DNA of 35,309 nt from positions 1 to 35,309 of the forward strand of contig CAZRJC010000019.1 in NCBI GenBank assembly GCA_964600385.1. Direction: 5' to 3'. The DNA is from DMER64 sp964600385. GTDB taxonomy: Bacteria > Bacteroidota > Bacteroidia > Bacteroidales > UBA932. Under the pieces are notes generated by a model. It saw nothing but the letters and a program-made list of their open reading frames with translations, had not been told where the DNA came from and did not search any database. How positions within the stretch are numbered: position 1 is the first letter of the stretch; each line of letters begins with the position of its first letter. Made by a program: the position numbers and the translations under genes. Shown piece after piece: positions 14,232-22,628 of the stretch.

Positions 14232-16670
14232 ATGCTCAGAAATTTATTATACATCTTTAAGAGATATAGACTGGCGTCAGTTTTTAATATTATAGGACTT
14301 TGTCTCGCTTTTCTCTTTTTCATGATTGTTTTGTTCCATCAGAATTATGAATATGGTTTTGACAGGGATATTGCCGGAAGAGAGTATATATACCAGATGG
14401 AGAATATGCGTGATGACGGAATCTGGGATGCAAATTTCTCCCGTCCAATGGCAGAAACCATTCTTAACAGGTCGTCTCTGATTGAGCAGTACGGATTATC
14501 AACACAAAGTGCCTATTCGGCAGTATCAAAATTTGGTTTCACCACTTCTGCAGGCACAGGTACAGATAACTACATTTTCGAAATAGAACAAATAACACCC
14601 GAATATGCCAGATTATTTGGTTTTGATATTATAAAAGGAACGATTGATGCGCTGGAGAATCCGTATGATATTCTGATTTCCGAATCTGCCTCAAAATTGT
14701 TGTTCGGTGAATCTGATCCCGTTGGGAAGGTCATATATGCCTCTGAATTCAGAGGATTACCTTCAATCTCCGAAGTCCCGATTTCAGGTAACACTCCTCT
14801 TACCGTTGGTGGAGTGTTCCGCGATTTTCCTAAGAATTCCAGACTTACCAACTCTATCTATCTTCCTATTTCCAAAACCCGTGATATGGACGACTGGAGT
14901 ACCTGCCGGTATTACTGTTATGTTAAGTTTGCATCGAAGGAAGCCGCAGAAACCATGGTTCGGCAATTTTCTGATAATAACAAAGATCTTCTGTTGGGTC
15001 ACGGTATAAAAGAACTGAGGATACGGCCTGTAACAGAGCTTTATTTTGGGACTCAGGCCCGAGGCGATGCAGCTCCGACAGGCAGCAAAACGTTTACCGA
15101 TATTTTGGTTTTGATAGCATCAATGATTGTTGTCATTGCATTGACCAATTATATCAATTTTTCTGTAGCCCTGGCACCGGTTAGGGCTAAGTCGATAACA
15201 GTAAGAAAAGTGCTTGGCAGCAATAATACTTCAATAAGATGCGATTTATTATTCGAATCGATGCTCGTTTCTCTCTTTGCTTACCTGTTAGCTCTTCTTT
15301 TCTTTTTTTTGTTTAAAGCTAATATTGCATACCTCCTCGGACACCCCATAGAGGTTGCCACCTACTGGAGCGTTCCGGTCCGGGCTTTTGTCGTTGCCCT
15401 TTTGGGAGGTATGATTTCAGGTCTTTACCCCGCTTTCTTTATCACCTCATTTCCGGCCATCAAAGCCCTGAACGGTACTTTTTCACTAAGTTCCGGATCA
15501 AGAATACTTCGCAAAGGAATAATCGGTCTTCAATTTATCATCTCCATAGCCCTTTTCAGCGGATCTCTGTTTGTAGTGTTACAGAACAGATATATTAACA
15601 GATATGAAATGGGCTTCGATCAGGAAAATGTTCTGGAGGTTAAACTAAGCATGGGAACAGCACTTTCTCAGAGTGAGAATTTCCGTTCCATGTTACTGAA
15701 GTATGCAGAAATCAAAGAGGTGGCATTTTGTCAGGTGCCTTTTGTTACCGACATGACCCGCCCTGCTATTGGCTATAACTACAATGGCCACCATTCATAT
15801 ATGAACTGGACAGGGGTTTCTGCGCAGTTGCCGGATTTGCTGGATATAAATATTTTATATGGGCGCACATTCCGTGCTTCTGACCAGCTGGAAGGCAATA
15901 TGCATCCTGTGTGCATTATCAATGAGACAGCTGCAAAGGAAATTCAATCTTGGTTCCCTGCCAGTGAGATTGGAAGTGTTGAAGACATGGTGGGAACATA
16001 TATTTATGATAACAACATACCGGTAGAGATTATAGGCATTGCAGGGGATGTTCATTACGAATCGCTATACAAACCCATTATACCTCTTGGATTCTGGGCT
16101 GCTTCACCCGGGAATTACCGATCGATGGCTCCGGGCAATTACGCTTATGTAAGAATTGCCGGTGGTGATCCTTCTGTGCCTATCAGACATATTCGCGATG
16201 TTGCCGATGAACTGAATCCAGGCTACCCGGTTGAAGTTCGTTTTTTTGATCAATCGCTTGAAAATCTTTATATCAAAAGCCATAAGCAGGGCGTTTTGGT
16301 TGCCCTGCTCTCGCTTATTGCAGTCATACTGTCGCTTGTGGGTGTATTCGGAATGGCCATATATGAAGCCAAAAGAATGAAAAAAGAGATTGCCATCCGC
16401 AAAATCTGGGGAGCAACAGTACCTCAGATTCTGCAACTTTTCAGTACACCGGTCATAAAAATCATTCTTATCTCTGCCATTATTTCCATTCCTTTGGCTT
16501 GCTACGGAGTATTTGTCTGGCTACAGGGATTTGCGTACCATATCGATATGTATTGGTGGGTATTTGTAGTTGCTACCGTTGCGGTTGTTTTGATAGCAGT
16601 GTCAACCATTACGTACCAAAATTACCGGGCCGCCTCTTCCAATCCCGTCGAATCAATGAAATTAGAATAA
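14232..16670 (+). CDS. ABC transporter permease, FtsX/MacB type, without adjacent ATPase
   Basis: Inner-membrane permease of the MacB/LolC/FtsX (type VII) superfamily. The pattern is a first membrane helix (~17-38), a large periplasmic MacB_PCD-like domain (~40-285), three helices (~290-410) containing KSITVRKVLGSN, a helix near 430, a second periplasmic domain (~455-690), and three terminal helices containing KKEIAIRKIWGA. The two RK(V/I)xGx motifs are the cytoplasmic loops that meet the ATPase in this superfamily. The length of 812 is typical for Bacteroidota members, which are often encoded apart from their ATPase. No ATP-binding protein is encoded in the window, so the cargo is unknown. 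Its 3' end overlaps the convergent TonB-domain gene by 49 bp. Confidence 0.9.
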   Translation: MLRNLLYIFKRYRLASVFNIIGLCLAFLFFMIVLFHQNYEYGFDRDIAGREYIYQMENMRDDGIWDANFSRPMAETILNRSSLIEQYGLSTQSAYSAVSKFGFTTSAGTGTDNYIFEIEQITPEYARLFGFDIIKGTIDALENPYDILISESASKLLFGESDPVGKVIYASEFRGLPSISEVPISGNTPLTVGGVFRDFPKNSRLTNSIYLPISKTRDMDDWSTCRYYCYVKFASKEAAETMVRQFSDNNKDLLLGHGIKELRIRPVTELYFGTQARGDAAPTGSKTFTDILVLIASMIVVIALTNYINFSVALAPVRAKSITVRKVLGSNNTSIRCDLLFESMLVSLFAYLLALLFFFLFKANIAYLLGHPIEVATYWSVPVRAFVVALLGGMISGLYPAFFITSFPAIKALNGTFSLSSGSRILRKGIIGLQFIISIALFSGSLFVVLQNRYINRYEMGFDQENVLEVKLSMGTALSQSENFRSMLLKYAEIKEVAFCQVPFVTDMTRPAIGYNYNGHHSYMNWTGVSAQLPDLLDINILYGRTFRASDQLEGNMHPVCIINETAAKEIQSWFPASEIGSVEDMVGTYIYDNNIPVEIIGIAGDVHYESLYKPIIPLGFWAASPGNYRSMAPGNYAYVRIAGGDPSVPIRHIRDVADELNPGYPVEVRFFDQSLENLYIKSHKQGVLVALLSLIAVILSLVGVFGMAIYEAKRMKKEIAIRKIWGATVPQILQLFSTPVIKIILISAIISIPLACYGVFVWLQGFAYHIDMYWWVFVVATVAVVLIAVSTITYQNYRAASSNPVESMKLE

Positions 16671-17128
16671 TAGACGTAATTGTGGTTTTTACTGCTTTGA
16701 CTACTTCTACTGCTTTTACTGTTTTTCTTGATTATAATAGGGACAGCCATACTGACACTGACCGGTTCTTTATTTTTTGTTGCCGGTATCCATTCAGGAG
16801 AAGAGGCAATCAGTCCAACGACATATTCGTCAAGTGCATGGTTAGTGCTTCTCAAAACACTGACATCTTTTAATTTACCGCTTTTGTCAACGATAAATGT
16901 TGCATAGATGATTATTTCATTCTCTTCTTTGGATACCCATTCCGGACAGACGAATTGTTCTGAAACCCATTCAGAAAAACTTTTATACTCTGCGTGCCTG
17001 AAATCAGGAAGTAAATCAAATCTAAAGTTCAAAGCTTTAAGAATGCCGCCATATGAGTTTTGTGCTGTTACAGGTAACGAAAGTGTCATTAATAAAACAA
17101 CAAACACTATATATTTTATCGCCTTCAT
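16622..17128 (-). CDS. TonB C-terminal-domain protein with cleavable signal peptide
   Basis: 168 residues. The N-terminus (MKAIKYIVFVVLLMTLSLPVTAQ) looks like a cleavable signal peptide rather than the long anchor of classical TonB, and there is no proline-rich linker. Residues ~55-135 fit the TonB_C fold: EIIIYATFIVDKSGKLKDVSVLRS, an ALDEYVVGLIASSPEWIPATKNKEPV block, then VSMAVPIIIK. The tail after ~residue 137 is Ser/Asn-rich and runs into the convergent permease gene. It follows the barrel gene by 16 bp and is the last gene of the M16/barrel operon. It could couple the barrel protein to inner-membrane energy, or serve as a periplasmic adaptor; lack of an anchor makes the latter more plausible. 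Confidence 0.8.
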   Translation of the reverse strand: MKAIKYIVFVVLLMTLSLPVTAQNSYGGILKALNFRFDLLPDFRHAEYKSFSEWVSEQFVCPEWVSKEENEIIIYATFIVDKSGKLKDVSVLRSTNHALDEYVVGLIASSPEWIPATKNKEPVSVSMAVPIIIKKNSKSSRSSQSSKNHNYVYYSNFIDSTGLEEAAR

Positions 17129-17144
17129 AGTTATTCAGGTTTTG

Positions 17145-19628
17145 TTATTCGCTTTTATTTGTTCTCTGTAATTCTTCCAGAACGCCTACCTTCCTTTGTT
17201 TTGTTGCTTTGTTCTGTCCGAACCTGAGACTGAATGATAGTTGTATCCGCTGAGCATAATACTTAAGATATTGCTCATAGGCTAGTTGACCACCAGGCGT
17301 ATACATTTTTTCAATATTTTCATCGCTCCTGAAAAGATCTCTTATATTCAGCGATAAAGTAGCACGAGAGTCCAGGAAGGATTTATTAACTCCCATCGAG
17401 GTACTCCATTGGGCATTTGATTTTGAATAGGCACGTGTATAGGAAGTATTGTACCATACGCCACATTCAATTTTCCATGTCTCAGGAAGAAGGAATGTGA
17501 AAGAGCCTTGCCCCCCTGAATACCATGAATGTTGATTGTATTTTGTCTCACGGTCAGTACTTCCCATATAACATGTCAGAATATTTGTCGAAAAAAGCAT
17601 CCATTTGAAGATGGGCAATTCCGCTAAAGAGATATTGATTCCTGCAAGGTCATACCGACCAAAGTTATTCCACTTGACAGATTGCTCACCCGTCTCTTCA
17701 TTCACATATGGAGTTTTAGCAAAAAATCCGGTGGTACCGTTATAAATGGCGGAAATATAAATATACTGACCATACCCTATACCCAGATTCAATGCGTGTG
17801 TGAATTGAGGTTGCAGTTCGGGGTTTCCTTCCTGCACGGTGGTCAGACTGAGATATCTGCGCTGTGGATTCAGTTTCCAATAATCCGGTCTGCCTATCCT
17901 GTAACTATACGAGAATGCCAATCTCCAGTTCTGAGAAGAATTGTATCCTATGAATAAAGTTGGAAAGAGCTTCAAATATTTATTGGTATTCTCTTTTTTG
18001 ATAGAGGTCCATTCTCCGAGCACATCTGTATATTCTCCCCGAAGGCCTGCCTTGGCAGAAAATTTGTCGGAAAACATCATTGCAAAAGAAACATATGCTG
18101 CCGACACACTTTCCCGATATTGGAATGCCGATGAAAAAACCGGATTAGGCACCATCTGTCCATCCATTAAATCTTTCCTGTCTGATTTATTATCAGATAT
18201 GGTAGTTACATGTTTTACCCCGGCTTCTATATTACCTTTTCCAAAGATCTTCTTCTTCCAGTCTGCCTTGGCAGAGTAAAAGCTGATATACTGCGACCCT
18301 TCTGTCTCAAAACGGTATCTTTCCGGCCAGGTAAGTATATTCCCGTCATTATCGTAATACGGATTGTCCTGATATTCTGAATTAATGTGTCTATACCTTG
18401 CAAAATCTGCATTAAAAGTGATCTCATGGTCCGTCTTCTCATCAAAAACATGAGTGAAGTTCAGATTAGTGTTTAGACTTAATACATTGAATCCTCTGTT
18501 TGCATCTGACCGTTGTGTATATATTTTTTCACCTTCCAAAAAAGTCTCTGTCCATGAATTTTCCGGTTTGGTTCCACCGTCTGCCTCATTGGTGGCAACA
18601 GTAATGATGGCACCTGCCGTATTCTTTTTATCAATAAACCAGTCATGAGCCAATCTTGCATTTCCATAACTTCCGGGTCCCCCATCTAAAACGGATGATT
18701 TTTGGTAATTATCTACACCATCCAGGTATGAAACAGAATTGAGTCTATAGAATTCTTTCCCCGAAGCGCCGGATAACATGAGCATTGTATTTGATTTATC
18801 GGCACGGTAACCTAGATTCAGACTCCCATTAAGATCGTAGTCGAAGTGACTGTCAAATCCGTCTTTATTTGCGAAGTTCATACCCCCGAATGAACCGTTT
18901 ACACCACCGTTAAATCCTTTCAAAAAATTCTTCTTGGTTATGATGTCAATGATTCCCCCTGCTCCCTGAGCATCGTATTTAGCTGAAGGATTTGCCATTA
19001 TCTCTATTTTATCTATTGTAGTGCCGTCAGTCCCCTTTAGCAATGTCTCAAGGTCTTTCCCCGAAAGATAGGTAGGTCTCCCGTCTATCCATATGGACAC
19101 TGAATTTCCGTTAAGAGTTATATTCCCATCTCTGCTTACCATCACACCCGGAGCTTTTTTCAGAAGGGCCACAGCATTCGATCCCTGTGTGGATATCGCA
19201 TCCGCAACATTGACAATAAGTTTGTCCATTTTCTGGACTATTACGGGTCTCCGCTCGGTGATGACTACTCCCGATAACGTGGTACTTTCCGGAGCCAGCT
19301 CGATGGTGCCGAGGTCCATTTTTTCATTATCTACCAACAGATCTGCTGAATAAGTGGTATATCCGATATAAGTGACCTGAATCAGATAAGATCCAAATTG
19401 GATGTTCTCTATCATGAAAGAACCGTCTTCGGCAGTTGAGCTACCGGTAACAAGAGTTGAATCAGGTTGATATAGTGCGATCGTGGCAAAAGGGAGCGGT
19501 GCTCCGCTTCCCTTTTCCACGACAATACCGTTGAATTGCCCAAATCCTTCTTTTGCCGATAAATTGAAAGAAGGGGCAACCAGCATAATGCAGACGCTAA
19601 TGAGTGTAATTATATTTGTTTTTCTCAT
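17145..19628 (-). CDS. TonB-dependent-type outer-membrane barrel protein (OMP_b-brl_3-like)
   Basis: 827 residues. A signal peptide (to ~25) is followed by a carboxypeptidase-regulatory-like domain (~30-115: GQFNGIVVEKGSGAPLPFATIALY...). A plug-like region (~120-235) contains VVITERRPVIVQKMDKLIVNV, ALLKKAPGVMVSRDG and GGIIDIITKKN. The C-terminal ~590 residues are a beta barrel of the family seen in many Bacteroidota TonB-dependent receptors, with RPDYWKLNPQRRYLSLTTVQEGNPELQPQ as a recognisable loop. No SusD partner is present. Neighbours are the M16 protease 19 bp upstream and the TonB_C gene 16 bp downstream, suggesting uptake of a peptide or protein. Confidence 0.9.
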   Translation of the reverse strand: MRKTNIITLISVCIMLVAPSFNLSAKEGFGQFNGIVVEKGSGAPLPFATIALYQPDSTLVTGSSTAEDGSFMIENIQFGSYLIQVTYIGYTTYSADLLVDNEKMDLGTIELAPESTTLSGVVITERRPVIVQKMDKLIVNVADAISTQGSNAVALLKKAPGVMVSRDGNITLNGNSVSIWIDGRPTYLSGKDLETLLKGTDGTTIDKIEIMANPSAKYDAQGAGGIIDIITKKNFLKGFNGGVNGSFGGMNFANKDGFDSHFDYDLNGSLNLGYRADKSNTMLMLSGASGKEFYRLNSVSYLDGVDNYQKSSVLDGGPGSYGNARLAHDWFIDKKNTAGAIITVATNEADGGTKPENSWTETFLEGEKIYTQRSDANRGFNVLSLNTNLNFTHVFDEKTDHEITFNADFARYRHINSEYQDNPYYDNDGNILTWPERYRFETEGSQYISFYSAKADWKKKIFGKGNIEAGVKHVTTISDNKSDRKDLMDGQMVPNPVFSSAFQYRESVSAAYVSFAMMFSDKFSAKAGLRGEYTDVLGEWTSIKKENTNKYLKLFPTLFIGYNSSQNWRLAFSYSYRIGRPDYWKLNPQRRYLSLTTVQEGNPELQPQFTHALNLGIGYGQYIYISAIYNGTTGFFAKTPYVNEETGEQSVKWNNFGRYDLAGINISLAELPIFKWMLFSTNILTCYMGSTDRETKYNQHSWYSGGQGSFTFLLPETWKIECGVWYNTSYTRAYSKSNAQWSTSMGVNKSFLDSRATLSLNIRDLFRSDENIEKMYTPGGQLAYEQYLKYYAQRIQLSFSLRFGQNKATKQRKVGVLEELQRTNKSE

Positions 19629-19647
19629 TGTGGTTCAATTATGGTTA

Positions 19648-22455
19648 TTAGTTGTCTGAAGGTATCTGGACGATTTCCTTTTTATATCCATTCAAAATAT
19701 GTTTGGCAAAATCTGCAATTCTAAACGGAGTAATGCTTTTAATAATTGACACATATGGTGTAATCACGTCAATACCTTCCATTTCGTAAGTTGAAAGAGC
19801 ACTGGCCCAATATGAGTTGTACTCAAGCAGTTCTGTCCGTTTTTTTAGTTTATTCTTCACAACCTTCAATAAATCCTGATGATTTGGACCTTCAGTGGCA
19901 ATTCGTTCAAGCTCTGAGTTCACAACTTCCATTAGTTTCCTGTATTGGTCCTTATTGGTGTCGAAAAAGAGATAGAGCAGGAAGTTCTCTTCAGGACGTT
20001 TGCCAGTTTGTCCCATCACGGATGTTCCGTATGTTCCTCCCTCCTGTTCCCTGAGCGTCCGTGTATAGACAATATTGAGAAGATCTGCAAGAACGCCCAT
20101 ATATGTTTGATTTTCAAAGGTAAATTGGATACCACCGTTGTAGAACATATATACAGTGGTTTTTGGAACCTCCATCTTTCTCTCAAAGCAGGTACTGTAA
20201 TTGTTATCTGTTGCCCTTAATCCCACATCCTTCCATCCGTCTTTCTTAAAATCCGGCTTAAGGGAAGCAAGGTATTTTTCGGCAAGTATTCTGAAACTCT
20301 GAGGATCAATTTTTCCAGCAAAAGAAAAGATAAAGTCGTTGGGATTCGAGAACCTGTCACAATAATAGCTAAAGGCCAGATCATAGTTCACTTTGTCGTA
20401 ATCATCTTCTCTCAGACGCATTTGAAGAGGATGATTGCCGTATACAACAGCTGTGAGAGAGTCCGAAATCGCCATCATAGGATCAAGTTCTTTATCCTTC
20501 ATGGCTGCTTTTTCCCGTTGTATAAATGTCTGAAAAGCATCCCGATCCTGGCGTGGTTCAACAAAATAAAGATGAATAAGCTGCATCATCGTTTCCAGAT
20601 CATCCGGAGAACAATAACCGTTCATTCCTTCGGAATAGGTACTAATAAACGGATTCACGCTCACTCTCTTGCCTGAGAGTACTTTTGTAAGATCAGAAAC
20701 GCTATACTCACCCACACCGCCAATTTGTATAATACGGTTAAGCGTTTTTAAAGTATATGGATTGCTCTGATCAAGCGCAGACAATCCGCCTTCACTTACT
20801 GCGTTCATGACAATTTCATCCTCCCTGAAATCGGTCTGTTTGTATACCACCTTCATTCCATTGCTTAGAATCAACTCAGTGGCATCGAGTTCGGAAATAT
20901 ATCTTTCCGAGTATATCCTTCCGCTTTCAGGAATTGCTTTTATCAGCTGTGAGTTCAGTTCTTTCTCCAAATAAGGCTCTACAGATTCGGTGCTGACCTT
21001 CCTGAACAGTTCTCTCAAATCTTCTTTTGAAGGAAGAGTATCGCCCTCTTTCTCCGGAACAGTCATGGTAATCACCACATTTTCATCTATGACTAAATTT
21101 GTTGCAACATGGTTGATCTCTTTCAGGGTTATTTTCTGTAAACATTGTTTGTATAAGGCATATTCGGTTTCCACATCCGGCATGGGTTCGTTTGTCAGGA
21201 AATTAGCCATATACTTTCTGACCAGCGAACTGTTACTTCTTTTGGTCCTGTTGTCGTATTTATCATTAATATATTTTAATATATCTTTTTTTGCCCTTTC
21301 AAATTCTGCCTGGGTAAAACCGTGTTGTTTCATACGGTTGTTTTCCTGAACAAGTGAGGTTAGTGCTCTCTCAACACCCTTTGCATCTATGGCATTTACA
21401 TATGTCTGCCAGGCGTTTTTTGTGGGAGCAATATAAAATATGTCGTAATAGCTTCCGATATGAATAAAAGGCGGATTTGGTTTAAGAGCCACTTCTTCCA
21501 TGCGAGCGTTAAACATGTTTGAAATCATATTGTTGACAAACATCTGTTCCCAATAGGAGATATTTCCTCTTTCTGAGTGCGGAGTAATATCGTGTTTGTA
21601 GAATAGCTGAATCTGATAATTGGTTTGTTCAGGATCTGTGCATATTGCCACTATGGTTTCTTTATTATCCGCGATAAAGAACTGCGGACGTTCTACAGCA
21701 TTTTTTGGAACTTTAATACCGGAAAACATTTCCTTTATTTTCTTCTCCATGGCGTCAACATCTACATCACCTACCACAATTATCCCCTGCAGGTCAGGGC
21801 GGTACCATTTATGATAATAGTCACGCAGCGTCTTGTATTCGAAATTTGTTATTACCTCGGAAAGGCCGAGGGGTAATCTGTTACCGTATGGGCTGTCCGG
21901 GAACATTTGCGGGAAGAGATTCATCCATATTCTCATCTGCGCATCGTTGCGGGTACGTATCTCTTCGAGGATAACACCTCTTTCATTGTCTATCTCGTCC
22001 TTTTCCAGCGCAATATAACCCGACCAGTCATGGAGTATGAGCAGGCAGGAGTCCACAAGTCCCGGATTGTTGACAGGAACATTGGTAATGAGGTACGTGG
22101 TTTCATCTATTCCTGTTGCTGCATTCAGATTTTCTGAGAATTTTATACCATGGGACTGAAGGTAATCCCGTAATCTCATACCCGGAAAATTCCTTGTTCC
22201 GTTAAATGCCATATGCTCAAGAAAATGAGCCAGGCCACGCTGGTTTTCCTCTTCCAGTATTGATCCCACTTTTTGAACAATGAAAAAATCGGCCCGGTCT
22301 TCCGGTTTTTCATTATGGTGGATATAATAGGTTAGTCCGTTTTTCAGTACCCCGTAACGCAATGCGGGATCATTAGGCACATGTAGGGTATCTTTCTCTG
22401 CCCCGTTCAGGAGAGTTGATGATACCAGAAAGAAAATTAACAGAAATGTTTTCAT
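19648..22455 (-). CDS. Periplasmic M16-family zinc metalloprotease (two-repeat, 935 aa)
   Basis: Predicted exported pitrilysin-type protease. The signal peptide ends near LLNGA. The inverted zinc motif HxxEH is intact as H77-F-L-E80-H81 in GLAHFLEHMAFNGTRNFPG, and the third-ligand region is the usual NERGVILEEIRTR. The second half lacks a zinc motif, as normal for M16, and contains YCSPDDLETMMQLIHLYF and REQEGGTYGTSVMGQTGKRP, the latter matching the Arg/Tyr substrate-binding region. The size agrees with M16 members such as FusC and PqqL (~900+ residues), which cleave imported peptides or proteins. It heads the operon with the barrel protein and the TonB_C protein. A -7 element lies about 35 bp upstream. 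Confidence 0.93.
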   Translation of the reverse strand: MKTFLLIFFLVSSTLLNGAEKDTLHVPNDPALRYGVLKNGLTYYIHHNEKPEDRADFFIVQKVGSILEEENQRGLAHFLEHMAFNGTRNFPGMRLRDYLQSHGIKFSENLNAATGIDETTYLITNVPVNNPGLVDSCLLILHDWSGYIALEKDEIDNERGVILEEIRTRNDAQMRIWMNLFPQMFPDSPYGNRLPLGLSEVITNFEYKTLRDYYHKWYRPDLQGIIVVGDVDVDAMEKKIKEMFSGIKVPKNAVERPQFFIADNKETIVAICTDPEQTNYQIQLFYKHDITPHSERGNISYWEQMFVNNMISNMFNARMEEVALKPNPPFIHIGSYYDIFYIAPTKNAWQTYVNAIDAKGVERALTSLVQENNRMKQHGFTQAEFERAKKDILKYINDKYDNRTKRSNSSLVRKYMANFLTNEPMPDVETEYALYKQCLQKITLKEINHVATNLVIDENVVITMTVPEKEGDTLPSKEDLRELFRKVSTESVEPYLEKELNSQLIKAIPESGRIYSERYISELDATELILSNGMKVVYKQTDFREDEIVMNAVSEGGLSALDQSNPYTLKTLNRIIQIGGVGEYSVSDLTKVLSGKRVSVNPFISTYSEGMNGYCSPDDLETMMQLIHLYFVEPRQDRDAFQTFIQREKAAMKDKELDPMMAISDSLTAVVYGNHPLQMRLREDDYDKVNYDLAFSYYCDRFSNPNDFIFSFAGKIDPQSFRILAEKYLASLKPDFKKDGWKDVGLRATDNNYSTCFERKMEVPKTTVYMFYNGGIQFTFENQTYMGVLADLLNIVYTRTLREQEGGTYGTSVMGQTGKRPEENFLLYLFFDTNKDQYRKLMEVVNSELERIATEGPNHQDLLKVVKNKLKKRTELLEYNSYWASALSTYEMEGIDVITPYVSIIKSITPFRIADFAKHILNGYKKEIVQIPSDN

Positions 22456-22489
22456 GGTAAAGGTTTTTTTGAAGTTTTACTTGTTTCGG

Positions 22490-22497
22490 CAAAAGTA
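22490..22497 (-). promoter_or_regulatory. -7 promoter element of the M16/barrel/TonB_C operon
   Basis: On the - strand this reads TACTTTTG, a perfect TAnnTTTG, giving a start near 22484 and a leader of about 28 nt before the ATG at 22455. No convincing -33 TTTG is seen, so an activator may be needed. Confidence 0.5.
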
Positions 22498-22551
22498 AAA
22501 CGCTCTTTTTTACCTCGTTTTAATTGAAAACTTTTCTGATGTATAATAGAC

Positions 22552-22579
22552 GTATACAGACATAAAAAAACATGTATAC
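22552..22579. promoter_or_regulatory. Paired GTATAC palindromes upstream of the M16 operon
   Basis: gtatac occurs at 22552-22557 and again at 22574-22579, 22 bp centre to centre, about two helical turns, so both would lie on one DNA face. They sit 55-82 bp upstream of the -7 element, a plausible activator position. The membrane-bound HTH regulator encoded next door is the obvious candidate binder, but this is inference from position. Confidence 0.35.
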
Positions 22580-22628
22580 ATTAGGTAAACATGGTTAAAT
22601 ATGTTATTGAATAACAGATTAATATAAT

